A stretch of DNA of 64,000 bases, from positions 682,001-746,000 of the forward strand of contig CM027382.1 of assembly GCA_015680905.1 (NCBI GenBank), read 5' to 3'. The notes beneath the pieces are model-generated. The model was not told where the DNA came from. It saw only the letters and a program-made list of their open reading frames with translations, and ran no database searches. This document shows, piece after piece, positions 25,291 to 37,600 of this stretch. The position numbers and the translations under genes were made by a program. The stretch's first letter is position 1, and every line of letters begins with the position of its first letter. Source of the stretch: Coptis chinensis. Taxonomy: Eukaryota > Streptophyta > Magnoliopsida > Ranunculales > Ranunculaceae.

Positions 25291-26648
25291 TCATCGCGTA
25301 TGTCGTTTATATGATCTTACAATACGCCAAGTCATTTTTGAGTTTGTAGATATCATCGTGTAGTACATGGGGCAATAGGTGTTGGCACCAAATCGTTGGG
25401 ACACCTTTCATCTTTCACTCTCTTCCGGATAATATATGCCCATTGGGAAGAGTTAGTCAGCAGAGGTTCTACCTTAAAATAATAGAGACTTGTGGTCACA
25501 TAGACTTCACTTTGTTTAGATTTGAATGGTGACTAATACAATTACTATGATCATATCTCAAGAGTTCCTATATTGCCTACTAACATGTATAGAGCTGCTA
25601 ACATAGACTTTGTGGGACACAAGGCTATTTGAAGTGATTTGCGTATCTAACACCTCGTTGAGCCCTACTTTTCATCTCAAGGTCCTTACGAAACTTTTGC
25701 TCCACCTCATTCCGATCTAGATAATTTATAGAGTTATGACATGGTTACATCTCAGGGAATGTATGTCGCCATACCTATACCTCACGTTAATCAAAATTCT
25801 ATTCCAAACTTTGTCTTGAATTTTGACACTCTAGATGAGGTTAATATTTGGTTTATTTTGAAACTCGAATTATATATGTTTGGTTTATAGCGATAATTTT
25901 TCTTAAAGTTATTGATTTTTTTGTGGACTACATTTAGAGTGTGATATGCCAAATCACATCTAGTGATGCATGGGATGCGTGACTCATTTATGGCTACAAC
26001 CGATGAGTACTATTATTATTTAGTTGTCCGAACCGAGAAGAAAATAAAAAGTCGCGAGATAGAGTCGCGGAGTTAGAAGCGCATTTGATAGAAATGACAT
26101 TGCGAAAATCACAAGAGGGAGTAAATTGAATAAGAGACAACCTAGCAAGAGTTCAAACCAAAGTTAGTTTATAATTTTTTAATAAACGAGTTGAATTGCA
26201 TATATTTAATTAATAGACTTTGTTTATTTGAATGAATGCGTGTTGAATGGATGAGTGGATTGTTTAGTTGTGGAATGAATACAATAGATTGGCGAGGTGT
26301 GGAATGATGATTATTATACTTAATTTGTACATTGTATCAAAACCAGTGGAAGCAAAGAAAAAAACAGTTTCAAAAGATGAATAGCTACAACCGGTTGTAT
26401 TACATCAGTTTTATTTTTGTTTTTTTTCAAAGCAAAGAAATTTTTTGTTGAACAAGCAGCACACCAACACCAAAAAAACTGACCAATCAAATGCTCCTTT
26501 TTTTTTTTCCAAACTTAAAGAACGCACATTTTTCACGAGTTTTGAAGTAGTAGTAGTAGTAGAAGAAGATGATGATGAACAGAAACAAGTTTGAAATATT
26601 TGATTCACTTCCCGAGTAGTAGTAGTAGTAGTAAAGAGTTGAGTTCTA
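25291..26648. other. Gene-free stretch with possible decayed transposon coding sequence; PAT promoter and 5' UTR
   Basis: Around 25300-26160 there are broken plus-strand coding-like traces, for example a possible coiled-coil piece near 26050 (VAELEAHLIEMTLRKS). They hint at a transposon-associated protein but cannot be assigned. From about 26500 the sequence becomes the S-acyltransferase promoter and leader, with AGT/AGA trinucleotide runs at 26547-26580 and 26615-26635 just before the ATG. Confidence 0.35.
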
Positions 26649-29600
26649 ATGGCCAAGCGTGTTTATCAAGTCTGGAAAGGAAACAATGTAAGTTTTTACT
26701 CTTCATTTCATTGTATTTCATCATTTATCTTGTTTTAATAAGCTTAATTGAAGTATAAAGTGATGGGCTTTCATGTTTTTGAATTGAATTGTGTGTTTTT
26801 TTTTTTTTTTTTTTTGAGTTGAAGTTACTGAGTTAGAAATTTGATTGGTTATTGGGATTGGGTTGGTTTGCTAGTTGATTAGATTGATTGTTGCACTTTG
26901 GGGTTTAAGAAATGTTGTTTCTTGATTTCTTGGTTAATATTACTGATATCCCCAATTGAGATGAGATTGCAATGAGCTTCATTCACTCATTCTTGGTACA
27001 CCACTGACTATTTTATGGGGATTGCATTCCAGGCAAAATATAGGGACATAGAGTAGAGAAGAGGATAAGTGTATTGAGGGAGAGTCTTGGTAGGTGTTAC
27101 AAAGATATAATCACACCTTAAGAGTAGAAACCCTTAACTATTTAATCTTTTGGCAATCTTTCGGTTTATATGAAGCACAGTCCAGCGGGGAACAATTGCG
27201 AGCAAAAGTTCAAATTCTTTGCTTGGTGTTTACATTAAATTATAGTTAAAAAATCTGAACCTGTTTTTTAAGTAATATCTCTTTTTATCCTGTTTTAGCG
27301 GGTTTTTAAATATGTGTTAGAGTTTTAAGAGGACATCTCCCGAGGGGATTTAAGGATTGGGCTGCATTTTTGGTAAGACCCTTCTATTTTCATATATATA
27401 TATTGAAGTGATATGAGGCCGAAACTATTTAAGGCCGTGTCCGTTGTTTCTCTATATGCATTGATGACAGCAGAAATTTGGAGATGGAGATGAGAACAAA
27501 TCCCAACTGTTTTTTTTTGTTTTTTGTATTTTTAAAAATGATACAAATCATTATTGGTTTATTGAGAGACAAGTAGATATACCATAGATAGATGATATAC
27601 TGATGGTACATATTGTAATACAAACTTGTACTATGATAGTTTGCAATGTAAGTTACCTCATCTCGTCAATTTGTTTGCAGTAACTTGTTTATGGGCTCTT
27701 GAAGTTCTGGGGACTCTTTGTTTTCCATTCTAAGTCAGATATAACTTAATTATGTTACCCTTCTTTCTTATTTTCTAGCACTTGTATGTTTTATAACTTC
27801 ATTTTTATGTCTGTTTCTGCAGAAATTTTTCTTCGGAGGGAGGTTGATATTTGGACCTGATGCTAGGTCGTTGCTCGTCACCTTATTGCTTATCCTTGTG
27901 CCTGTTATTGTCTTTTGTGCACTTGTTGCCAGGCATCTTCGCCACGAAGTTTCGAGCTTATAATGCAGGATACGCCATTATAGTTGTCGCTATTGCATTT
28001 ACTATCTATGTTAGTCTCCTTCTTCCTTTGCTATAGTTGTTTTCGTGCTCCATCTTATATTTTCTTTTGCATTTTCTCCCCATTTTGAGTGGTTTTGTAG
28101 TAATTGTTCTCATGCTGTACATTGGTCCTAGCAGGTATTGGTCCTTCTTCTTGTTACCTCAGCCCGCGATCCAGGTATAATTCCACGCGCTTCCCATCCA
28201 CCAGAGGAAGAGTTCCATTATGAATCCTCAGCATCTGTTGAGGTTGGTGGAAGGCGCACACCAAGCCTACAATTCCCTCGCACAAAAGAAGTTATGGTGA
28301 ATGGCGTGGCTGTGAGGGTCAAATATTGTGAAACATGCATGCTCTATCGTCCTCCCCGTTGCTCTCATTGCTCCATCTGCAATAATTGTATAGAGCGTTT
28401 TGATCACCATTGCCCTTGGGTTGGCCAATGCATTGGACTGGTATTTCCTTCAACACCCACCTCAGAAGTTTTATTACTTGAGCCTTGCTCTTCAAATTCT
28501 TTCTGCTTTGTTGGCTTAAATGTATTCACTTATGCGTTTGTGTCTGTTATTAGTTCCATTTTCATTGTAGCTAAAGTCATCTTTTTGGTAATTCTGGATG
28601 TCTAATTACCTCCATTTATGTGCAGCGCAATTACCGCTACTTCTTTCTATTCGTTTCTTCTTCAACTATACTTTGTGTCTACATATTTTCCATGTCAGCA
28701 TTGTACATCAAGGTTCTCATGAATAACAGTCATGGCACAGTTTGGGCGGCAATGAGAGATTCTCCTGCATCAGTGGTACTCATGGCTTATTGTTTCATTT
28801 CCTTGTGGTTTGTTGGTGGCCTCACAGGCTTTCATTCGTACCTTATTGGCACCAACCAGGTCAGTCTCTCTCTCCTGCATGGATTCTGCAACTTCTCTAT
28901 TAGTTAGGAACCTTAATTACAGTTACGATTTTGGCTTCAAGTATAATTAATTTGATATTCTTTTTCTTTTCTTCTGCTGAAAGGCTCGAAGTTAATGGTA
29001 AATGTCCATGTTTGGTTAATTGCCTTCACTAAATGCAATTTTTGAGTGGTGTTTAAGTATGCAAGTCTTGATCTTAACTTAGTGGAAGACTTGTTAAGGA
29101 AGCAAGAGGCTGGGGTGCTTACGTACCCCCTCTCTTTGATGTTTATCATCATTGGGATTTTGTTTTACCAAAAAAAAGGAAACAGTGCAGACTTGACGGT
29201 ATTATTTTCTTTTCGTCGATTGGTTCACTTTAGAGGTTGCAGGTTGTGAAGTTTATTCTTCCATCAGCTGAAAACTTTTTTTTTTTTTTTTGAAATGATG
29301 CTGAAGTTTGGCAGACCCCCACCTGTATTAATATCTCAAATAGGTTGTAATTACATCTTCCTCTACTATAGAGTTTAAAATATTACATCAGCTGAAAACT
29401 TTGTTAGCAGTGGTTGCATCCCTCCTTGAGTTTCTTATAGTTTTAGGTCATGCCGGCCAGTTCTTTTTGTGTATTGTCATGGAAGTATTTCATGCATGGG
29501 ATATAACTTGATAAGCATGTCGTCTGTTGTCGTTGAAGTTGATGTCTGTCTGGCTATCTCTAGGATAGAAAAACCTCTATCTGTTGAAAAGTGTACTCCC

Positions 29601-30433
29601 ATATCTTCATTTGCTTTTATGTGTGTTTGGTATTCCAAAATCTATTCAAACTGGAGGCGTTTTGTTTCTTCTTAGGGGTGAGGACGTGAGGGGTTAGGAG
29701 TGTTAGAAGAAACTGGTAGACATTCCACGAGACGTTGTCTATATGCCTGAAAATTGATTTATTCTAAGCAATTTAATGACCTAATGTGGTCATTGTCCCC
29801 AACGTATCATCTTAAACTACATTTTCAACTTTCATTTACCATTTTTCTTGTTTGCTTTAGTGGTTTGGACTTAACTTCTCTCCAACCTACAATGGTCACC
29901 ATTCTGTAATTTTAATTTTCTGAAAATTTACTACTTCTGTAATATTTCAGACCACATATGAGAATTTCCGGTACAGAGCTGACAGTCGGCTAAATGTTTT
30001 CAACCGTGGTTGCTTCAGTAACTTTTTCGAAGTATTCTGTGCAAGAACAAAACATTCCAGAAACAACTTCCGTGCATCTGTGCAAGAGGAGGTACAAATG
30101 CCTCCCGTTGTCCATACTCAGGAACCAGAAGTAGATGATGCCGGTGGGAACCCTCGTTCGAAGGTAGAAGATGATCTAGAGATTGGTGGAGATCTGTTGG
30201 CTATTTCTCAGCGCCGTAACTTTGAAGAAGTTGATGAAAATGTAGATCTGCGCAGCAGAGGCAGCAATGGAAAACAGCAGCGCGATTCATCTGAAGCAGA
30301 GTTTGCTTTGGGTTTGAATCGGCAAGAGGCTCACTACTCAAGTCGGGGCAGGAGTGGGAGCTGGGACATTATGCAGGACAGTCATGCAATGGACCCAGCA
30401 GTTCTGAAGAGCAGAAACGACAACAATCAGTAA
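26649..30433 (+). CDS. DHHC-type protein S-acyltransferase, PAT8/PAT9-like
   Basis: A palmitoyltransferase that attaches fatty acids to cysteines of membrane proteins. Five coding exons are seen: 26649-26687 ([13 protein letters not shown]), 27823-28009, 28135-28440, 28626-28859 and 29951-30433. Exon 2 has [10 protein letters not shown] and the first membrane segment. Exon 3 completes the second segment and carries the Cys-rich domain ([20 protein letters not shown]) with the catalytic DHHC at about 28402-28413. Exon 4 has the third and fourth membrane segments. Exon 5 starts with the TTxE motif (TTYENFRY) and a long hydrophilic cytosolic tail. Exon 2 is 187 bp although both its junctions are in phase 0, so one base is in excess. 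The frame moves near 27958, between the EVSS and YNAGYA residues, which would truncate the protein after about 58 residues if real. Intron 4 holds a small retro-insert. Family membership is certain; the subgroup is by resemblance. Confidence 0.93.
29277..29385 (-). mobile_element. Short poly(A) retro-insert in PAT intron 4
   Basis: A roughly 110-bp insert on the minus strand ends in GGTGGGGGTCTGCC and a poly(A) tail (a T run on plus at about 29276-29291). It is bounded by direct repeats of catcagctgaaaacttt (from 29262 and from 29386). The terminal motif matches the LINE 3' end at 230-410, so this is a severely 5'-truncated LINE or a SINE sharing that tail. Confidence 0.8.
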
Positions 30434-30839
30434 CGTGGTTGTTACTCTGATCATGCACGTGAAAGCAGGTGGTTCAAAGTAACCTTAATCATTTTGATGC
30501 TGATCCAGATGGTTTATCATGGTTTTGCTTAACAGGATCACATAGAAATGGACCTGAGTGCCCCTGGGAAGCATTTGAGATCTGTTCTGAAACCGAATAT
30601 CATCCTCTTGGGGATGCAAAATGTACCCCTTGGAAGCCATTTGGAGTCTTTAGTTGTTGAAGATCACCATATATTCCAATTTTTCTCAGTACCATTTGGG
30701 TCAACTGATATGTGATTTTTACACTCAGTTTTTGAATCTTAGTTCTGGCTTAATTCTTTTGTGTAAATCTTTTACTGTCAGTTTTATGAAATAGTTCTGT
30801 AATATTTTGTGTTACCTACTGTTCTTTCTAGTTTTGCAC
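30434..30839 (+). other. PAT 3' UTR and spacer
   Basis: Directly after the stop codon at 30431-30433 comes AT-rich sequence consistent with a 3' UTR. No separate gene is recognised. Confidence 0.5.
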
Positions 30840-31450
30840 GCTCTGGCCATACGTATTGGTACAAGCTAAACATCCTGATGCAGCTGGAAGCTTAGTGGTG
30901 TTATCTTGCATTTATTGTATTTGATCAAGATGGCTTGTTCATTGTTCAAGTAGGTAACAAGAAACCTTTGCTTGGAAACATGATTTCATCCCCGGCATCA
31001 ATATGCATTAATGCTTGGCAATGACAATTTCACTTTATATGATTCGGATTCTCAAATCATATGGCGACTCTAGAGTTCCTTATATTATTACTGGACGTTA
31101 CATATTGGTGATGCAACAAGACGGTGCACTTCAGATCTACGACATAGTGAGTAAGAAATACAATCATGTTCTGGGAGGTGATTTTACACAGAACCCTGTT
31201 TCTTTGAATCTTGATTCAAAGGGTTAATTGAGGCTTGTTGATTGGAATTACTTTGTCATCTAGAACGTGTATTACCAGCAGGAGGAGATTATGGACCTCG
31301 ATGGCTCAATGGCATTAGTACCCTGTGTACAGAGCGACATTGGACTCGGATGGAAGTTTTCGTTTATATGGGGAGATGGCGTGTTCTTATTCCGAAAAAC
31401 CAGTTGTACTGAGGAGCACTTCTAGGCCAGGGTACAATGATATAGTGGTT
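30840..31450 (+). pseudogene. G-type lectin (S-domain) receptor-like kinase, decayed N-terminal fragment
   Basis: Pieces of a bulb-type lectin receptor ectodomain are recognisable in order, in shifting frames: DQDGLFI, LGNDNFTLYDSDSQIIWRL, the stretch around GRYILVMQQDGALQIYDI, VSLNLDSKG, then YRATLDSDGSFRLYGE. These match the lectin and following segments of LECRK3-type receptors. Frame changes and in-frame stops separate the pieces, and no kinase domain follows before the ERF gene at 31970. The length is far below the roughly 800 residues of the family. It is a host gene relic, probably a dispersed or truncated duplicate. Confidence 0.75.
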
Positions 31451-31969
31451 AGTTTGTGGGTTAAAACGATTGTAGGCGTGTTGCTTTTTCTTATTGTTGC
31501 TCAAAATTAAGACAATTGCTAATGTAACTAATAAAACAAAAAAATATGAGGCCACAAATGTTTCATTCTAGATTTCTTTGTAACTGCTTTAGCTGACACA
31601 TGAATGGTAAGTATGACAATATTGGACTGCCATGAAAATTTTCTTTTGTATAGAGAAATGGCTTGCAATGAAGAGACATAGAACCAGTTTCTAGCTGAAC
31701 CATCAGAAAAAATTTAACTGTAGTGTAGACCCCCAACTTCAGAGCTCATACAAGACAGCCTGATAAAAAACACAAATGTAAAATATCAGCGTCAACCTAC
31801 CAAAATCATTCTTGTTTATCTTATTTTCAGTATGAAATTTGAAACAGGTCTTGTAGTTCATCAAAGAACACATTAAATTCACTAATGAAAAAACAAACTC
31901 AAAAGAACATAAAAAACAAGAGGAAGGCTAAAGAATATTTTCAACCAAAACAACATTTCTGCTTTTCAT
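31451..31969. other. Spacer; likely ERF 3' UTR near its right end
   Basis: No gene is recognised. The segment next to 31970 is expected to be the 3' UTR of the minus-strand ERF gene. Confidence 0.5.
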
Positions 31970-33811
31970 TCAACCTGATGAACTAGGAGGATCTCGTGCG
32001 GAATCTGTCCAAGATGGCGACGGCAAGCCTGTTTCTCTACTCTGATCAATGTTTTCAGGTGCAGGAAAGTAAGTCATGAACTGTTGATCTGAATAAAGCA
32101 GAGGAAACGAGGTAGAAGAAGAAGAAGAAGAAGAGAACATTGAAGATGAAGAAAGAGAAGAAGAAGAAGAATAAAACATTTGTTCTAATAGAGAAGTAGG
32201 TTGTCTCTGAAAATCACTAGAACTTTGTAACAACTGGGAATACTGAATATAGTCTCTAGTTATATCAGAACTCTGTAGCTGTTGTTGTTGTTGATGCTGA
32301 AGATCTTGATGATGAGATTGTAAGAAAGGTTGTGCTGCTTGAGAAACTGGCAAAAGGGTTGCTGGAGAATCAGAAGTAATGAAATGAGTCGCTGGAGAAA
32401 CGGGTAAAGGCGGTAGAAGCCTAACGTTTTCGGGGAAATTTAGTTTTGCTCTGCTTCCTCTGAACCTGAGTGCAGCTTCATCATAAGCTCTCGCAGCTGC
32501 TTCAGCTGTATCAAATGTACCTAACCAAACTCTAGCTGCTTTGTGTGGATCTCTTATTTCTGCTGCCCATTTTCCCCAGGGCCTTTGTCTTACTCCTCTA
32601 TATCTTCTCCTACTTTCTCCACCACCACCACTAACAACAGCAGCACTTCCTTCTCGGCCTCCTGCATTGTAAGTAGTGGTTTCTTCTTTTGGAGTTGCTA
32701 CTTGAGTTTCAGCTGTGGTAGTTATTGTAGTTGATGTAATGCTTCCACCTTCTTGTTTTACTGTATAGAGAAAGAGGAAATAAAGTCAAAACAAACACCT
32801 GATTCCCTCAAATGAGGTGGCCTAATTTTTACTTGGAAGTGAATATATATATTAGGAGAAATAGTACTGTTCCATAAAGATGAAATAGTATTAGTTCACC
32901 AACAGTGTTGTAAAAGTATGTTAAAGAAATGTTTCATAGGAAAATTTAAATGAAGCAAATAATTGAAAATGAGACAGGAATAATAAAAAGGACACTATTA
33001 TTGTTTAGTATTAGACTTTGATATCCATTTGAGAAATAATATCAATAATGAAAGGATAATGATGCTGACAAACCTATGAGGTAATGTTCAGATGTCCTAG
33101 AGACTCTCATCTTTTAACTTTTCCTATATTTAGTTCAGATAGAGTTGAACTGATATACAAGTACCAAAAAATTATTAGGATAATTATGAATGACGATGTT
33201 CTATAATTTTATATGTTTTTTTCTCCCCTTGTGACTAACAATACTGTTCCATTGAAGATATTCAATATGAAAATTTGAAAGCTAGATCATTAATGTTAAT
33301 GAATGAATCAAAATGACTAACCTGGAATACCAGAAGATGATTCCCCATGTGAAGTTCTAAAATCACCAAAGTTTCTATACATCCTCAAAACTGATTCATT
33401 TAATTGACCACCACTTTCTTCTTCCCTACCTCTCTTCTGTCCACCCCATGAAGAAGAAGAAGTTGAATAAGAACTGGAAGACGGTGAAGGCAAAGAAAAA
33501 GAACTGGAAGACGGTGAAGACAAAGAAACAGAACTAGTCCTTGAAACAGAACCACCAAAATCAAAGCCGCCATACCCCCATTCATTTCCACTTCCCTCAC
33601 CCGATACAACATGAGTTAGAGCTGATACCATTGCAGACATCTCTCTACTCCTATTTTGATCATAACTTGTAAACATACTTGGTTGTTGTTGAGGCGCTAG
33701 AAATTGTTCTTGACTTTGAGATGCTTCTTCATTTTTTTCTTCATCTTCAACACTACACCTACCAAACTGGTCAGTTTTATCTCCTTGGTTCGCCACCTTT
33801 AACACACACAT
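31970..33811 (-). CDS. AP2/ERF transcription factor, group X (ABR1/ERF110-like)
   Basis: A nuclear DNA-binding factor of the ethylene-response family, binding GCC-box type sites. There are two exons, 33322-33811 and 31970-32760, joined in frame through IPVKQEGG. The N-terminus [11 protein letters not shown] and the motif [16 protein letters not shown] are signatures of group X (ABR1, ERF110/111), which act in ABA, wound and stress responses. The AP2 domain follows in exon 2, with [39 protein letters not shown] and [17 protein letters not shown]. The rest is low complexity: Ser-rich blocks encoded by GAA/TCT-type triplet runs (about 32115-32172 and 33455-33530) and a Gln run near 32280. The start at 33811 is chosen for its match to the family N-terminus. 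The exact orthologue is not decided. Confidence 0.93.
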
Positions 33812-34741
33812 GAAAACACAAGTAGCACAACTTGGTATAATTTATCACAACTCCAACAAACGTACCCGACTTCAAACTTCAAAAACTTGCTGAGTAGTAA
33901 CTTCTATATAAACAAGTTGGAATTCAAACGTGCTACGCCGCCATTGACATAGTAACTTTTTGCCACCTTATTATATATTATGGACGTATATGTGATAAAA
34001 AGTGCTTCCTATTTTATCTCTATTTATTTAATATGTTTTCTAATTCTATAGATTTTTAATAGTGTTATTAGATAAGAAGATACATACGAAATGCCAACTT
34101 GGGGTTTTGTTCACACCAAGATTTTGACTGGATTCTTGATTTCTAGGAGTGGTCTCTGTTCAATTACATGAGTCGGTGCCTTTGAAGCAAAGATTTAGAT
34201 TCACAAAAGAAAGAGAGTTTTCATATGACTTGAGTTCTGCCGACAAGGGCCCATTGGGTTATTTTGTTTCTTCGTTTTAGGGCTTATTTGGGGCTTACTT
34301 AACTAGATTCTTCTTTTTAAAGCATCTTTAGGTGAGATACTATTCTAACATCAAACACCAAATTTTAATAATTTTGTGTTTTTTTAATTCCATGAGAGAC
34401 ACATGTTGATAAAAACACTAAACAAAACCCCAAATTGGCTAAAATTTGGTTTCAACTTTGGTGTTGTATCAAATCTCTCTCGCAGTTTTTTTAATACCGT
34501 ATGGGCTTGGGCTAGAATGTGAGTTTTAATCACACGGTTTTGCGAAACCGTCTTGAGAGTGGGAAAGGCTTTTAAGAAAAAGGTTTAATAAAGTTTTGAT
34601 TTGTGTAGATAATATGGGTGGTTTATTCAAACTAATCATTTGATGTCGAATATTTGATATTTCTCTTAAAGTTAGTTGGTGTTTTTTTTTTTGTTTGGTG
34701 TTTGGTTTGGTTAAAAATTTGGGCGCCACTGTCAAACATAT
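33812..34741. other. ERF upstream region; no gene seen
   Basis: AT-rich sequence that should include the ERF promoter and leader next to 33812. I see no coding region or clear element. Confidence 0.5.
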
Positions 34742-35079
34742 CCCAGCACAAAAAAAGACTTCAGAAGTCATGGCTGGAGAGGAGAGAGAATTTAACTCTT
34801 TATTTTAATTCAATACACCAATCAGAGTTAATTTATAAGGTTTTTTTTTGTGTTGGGAGCACAAAAAAAAAATTCATAAATCAGCTGTAATTGGCTGGTG
34901 AGGAGAGAGGAGAGAGAATTTAACTCTTTATTTTAATTCAAACATAATCCAGCACAAAAAAAAAAACTTCAGAAGTCAGCTGTGATTGGCTGGTGAGGAG
35001 AGAGGAGAGAGAATTTAACTCTTTATTTTAATTCAATACACCAATCAGAATTGATTTACGAGGTTTTTTTTGTGCTGGG
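34742..35079. repeat. Three-unit tandem array of a MITE-like sequence
   Basis: Three related units start at about 34742, 34858 and 34949. They share CAGAAGTCA or TCAGCTGT, TTGGCTGGTGAGGAGAG and TTTAACTCTTTATTTTAATT. The outer ends are inverted (CCCAGCACAAAAAAA at the left, TTTTTTTTGTGCTGGG at the right), and the first and third units each keep both ends while the middle one is shorter. This looks like tandem copies of one small foldback transposon. Confidence 0.75.
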
Positions 35080-36176
35080 CCATGGGTTAGTTTTCACTGC
35101 AGCAAAATGTTACTGTGTTACCAACCAATGTACAATTTGGCACTTTAAGCATCGTGCTGTTCCATCAGAATTACGTAGTATGCAGAGTGGCCTAAAATGT
35201 ACCTGCCCTCCAACACACGTGTATAAAAAAGAAATAATAATAGTAATAAAAAAGTGGAAATTGGTGTGTGTGAACCAGGAACTGGTATATTATATTGCGC
35301 TGCACTGATTAAATCATAAGTCTATTAATCATTTTTCCTGACCAAATAAAAAAATGGCATTAACCTTACACCTCTCCCAAACGCAATTGTTCTTTAACGA
35401 TCACGAATCATCAAATTAACCTTATTTTTTCTCTTATAGTCAATACCATTTCGTCAGACATGGTGATGTTACAAGTTTACAACAAAATGTCAACAAACAT
35501 TATTATCCTTCACAAAGCATTGAGTTTACATTATTCAGTCTCATTGCACTGTGACCGCCATCACGTTGTCTATAATTGACAACAATTTTCAATTGTCATG
35601 TACACGTGCTAGGTATAGAATCGTTCAATATTCCCTCTTAATTGGAATACATAAATCGGCGGAGGTCCGCTGACAATAACTGTAGCCCCTTTAACTCCAA
35701 AAATAGTCAAAAAAAAAAAAAAAAGTGAGAATTAGTAGAATCTGCATCTGCCGAGAGAATACTTCAACTGAAAAAGCTTATTAATTGAGAAATATAAATA
35801 TATTTTTGCATGCATGCGAATTTTCCTTTTAATGGATAGAGAGAATACACGTTATTCAAACACTGCCTTTAGCATAGTTCAAAATTCTAATGTAATTTTC
35901 TAGTTTGTCGGCTAATGGACACCAAACATTTCTTGCAGTCATACAATATCCTGGACAAGTTTGATTAATTATTTGTATTGCATAAAGGAGTAAAATTTTC
36001 CTTTGATAATTTATTTTAGAAATGCCTAACCACAATTGCATTTTAAAATTCTCCGACCAAAAGAAAACAAAGTTCGCCCACTGACTAAGTCCTCGAAGAA
36101 CTAACATTTGCGTAGAAGCATTCTTCAATAGTTCACATATTTTCCATGTCATTTTCCATGTTTGATAAATTATTAT
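35080..36176. other. Gene-free AT-rich stretch
   Basis: Small open frames occur but none shows a domain or family resemblance. An A run lies at 35708-35724. Nothing further is seen. Confidence 0.5.
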
Positions 36177-36845
36177 TGTTAAGAATATATAATTTAATTA
36201 TAATTACTATTTACCAATTATTAAATTATATAAATTTTTTGTCTTGTAAGTGTTTTGTACTTTTTAGTTAAATTCGAGTTTAGTGTAGATGTACTATATT
36301 TTTAAGACAAATTTTTTCCCTCACAGTGCTTAAAGGTTGTTGGAAAACTGTTTTCCAAGATATAATGGATTTCTTTCTATAGAAAACTAGCACTTCAATT
36401 CTATAGAATCAACGAACACAACATAGTATTTGACTAAGAACAAAAGGATAAGAGAAAAATCATAACTCTGCATGATTTGGTATGTCTTTTTCTCCAAATT
36501 AATCCAATATTTATAAGTGAGTGATGCATCTTCGAAACAACACAGTGACTCTTGGAAAAAAAGTAAACAACTATTTAAAAAGTCATATGTTTTGAGGTAT
36601 AAATCACTGTTTTAAACTAGTGTCTATTTCGAAAGGTTACACATTTTCGATGATATATCTTTTTTGACCAAATGGCATTTTCGAAAAATCATATTTTTTT
36701 CTAAGATAATACATCGCTTTGAAAATATTTTTCTCACTTTACGTACTGTTTCAAGATAAACTCATTTCATCTCAAATGGAATAACTTAAGAGACAAATTA
36801 CTTATTCATATCTCAATAAATTTGTGTAAATTTATTTTTCTAACA
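36177..36845 (-). mobile_element. Solo LTR, Copia-type, reverse orientation
   Basis: Read on the minus strand it begins TGTTAGAAAAAT and ends TTCTTAACA. It is flanked by the 5-bp direct repeat attat (36172-36176 and 36846-36850). It aligns along its length with the solo LTR at 44292-44991, including the GAGATATRAATA start region and the ATTCTATAGAAT segment. No internal retrotransposon sequence adjoins it, so it is a fossil left by LTR recombination. Visible divergence from its relative suggests considerable age. Confidence 0.85.
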
Positions 36846-37600
36846 ATTATAACAATATATTACATATATTGTCAAAACATGTTTTGTACATTATTATTAT
36901 TTTATTTCCTTTTTTCTATTATAAGAAATTAAGAATAGAACATTTGTTGAACAAGTCGATGTTCAATTCGTTATACTGAGTTAACGTGCATTTGAAATGT
37001 TCCTCCAATATGTCTTACTGCCCAATTCCAGGCCCAGTCCAAGTGTGCCGACTTAGTTTTCAGTACGATCAAATTTTCAACACGTTTGCCTCATTTTCAA
37101 GATCGATGTTAACCTTTCATGATTCGGTGGGGCTTGTCGTTTTGTAAGTTGACGTGGTACGATATGATTTGCAATGGTGACGGGTCGTTTGATGAAAGTG
37201 ATTACGACAAGATGGAGTTTTGATGGCAAAGGTGGACTGTAGTCAACCTTCCAGAAGTTGTTTTTATATGAGGTAGGTTATGTATCCAGGTAGGACCTAC
37301 CGCTCTAGTATAGTGACTTGTGCTAACAAGAATGCCCTTGAACTTATTTTATCCTCTTTTATATTAGTTAAAAAATGCTTAAAACTATTGGCAATTGTGG
37401 GGAAATTGCCAAATTGGTAAGGTTGTCTAAGACTTGTTTTTTTATGACGACGATCTTCTTGGTATAGAGGATTCGAGATCATTATAGGAACTTTTTTTTT
37501 GCAACTATTTTATGCTATTGATAAAGTGATTTTTAAATATATGAATCACTTCGTTGTATGCTAGAAATAGCCTAAAAACAGTATAAGAATCAAGAGTTAA
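36846..37600. other. Gene-free stretch
   Basis: AT-rich sequence with no recognisable gene or element. Confidence 0.45.

Noticed and set aside
32543-32734. Plus-strand Ser-rich ORF
   Set aside because: It is antisense to the AP2-domain exon of the ERF gene.
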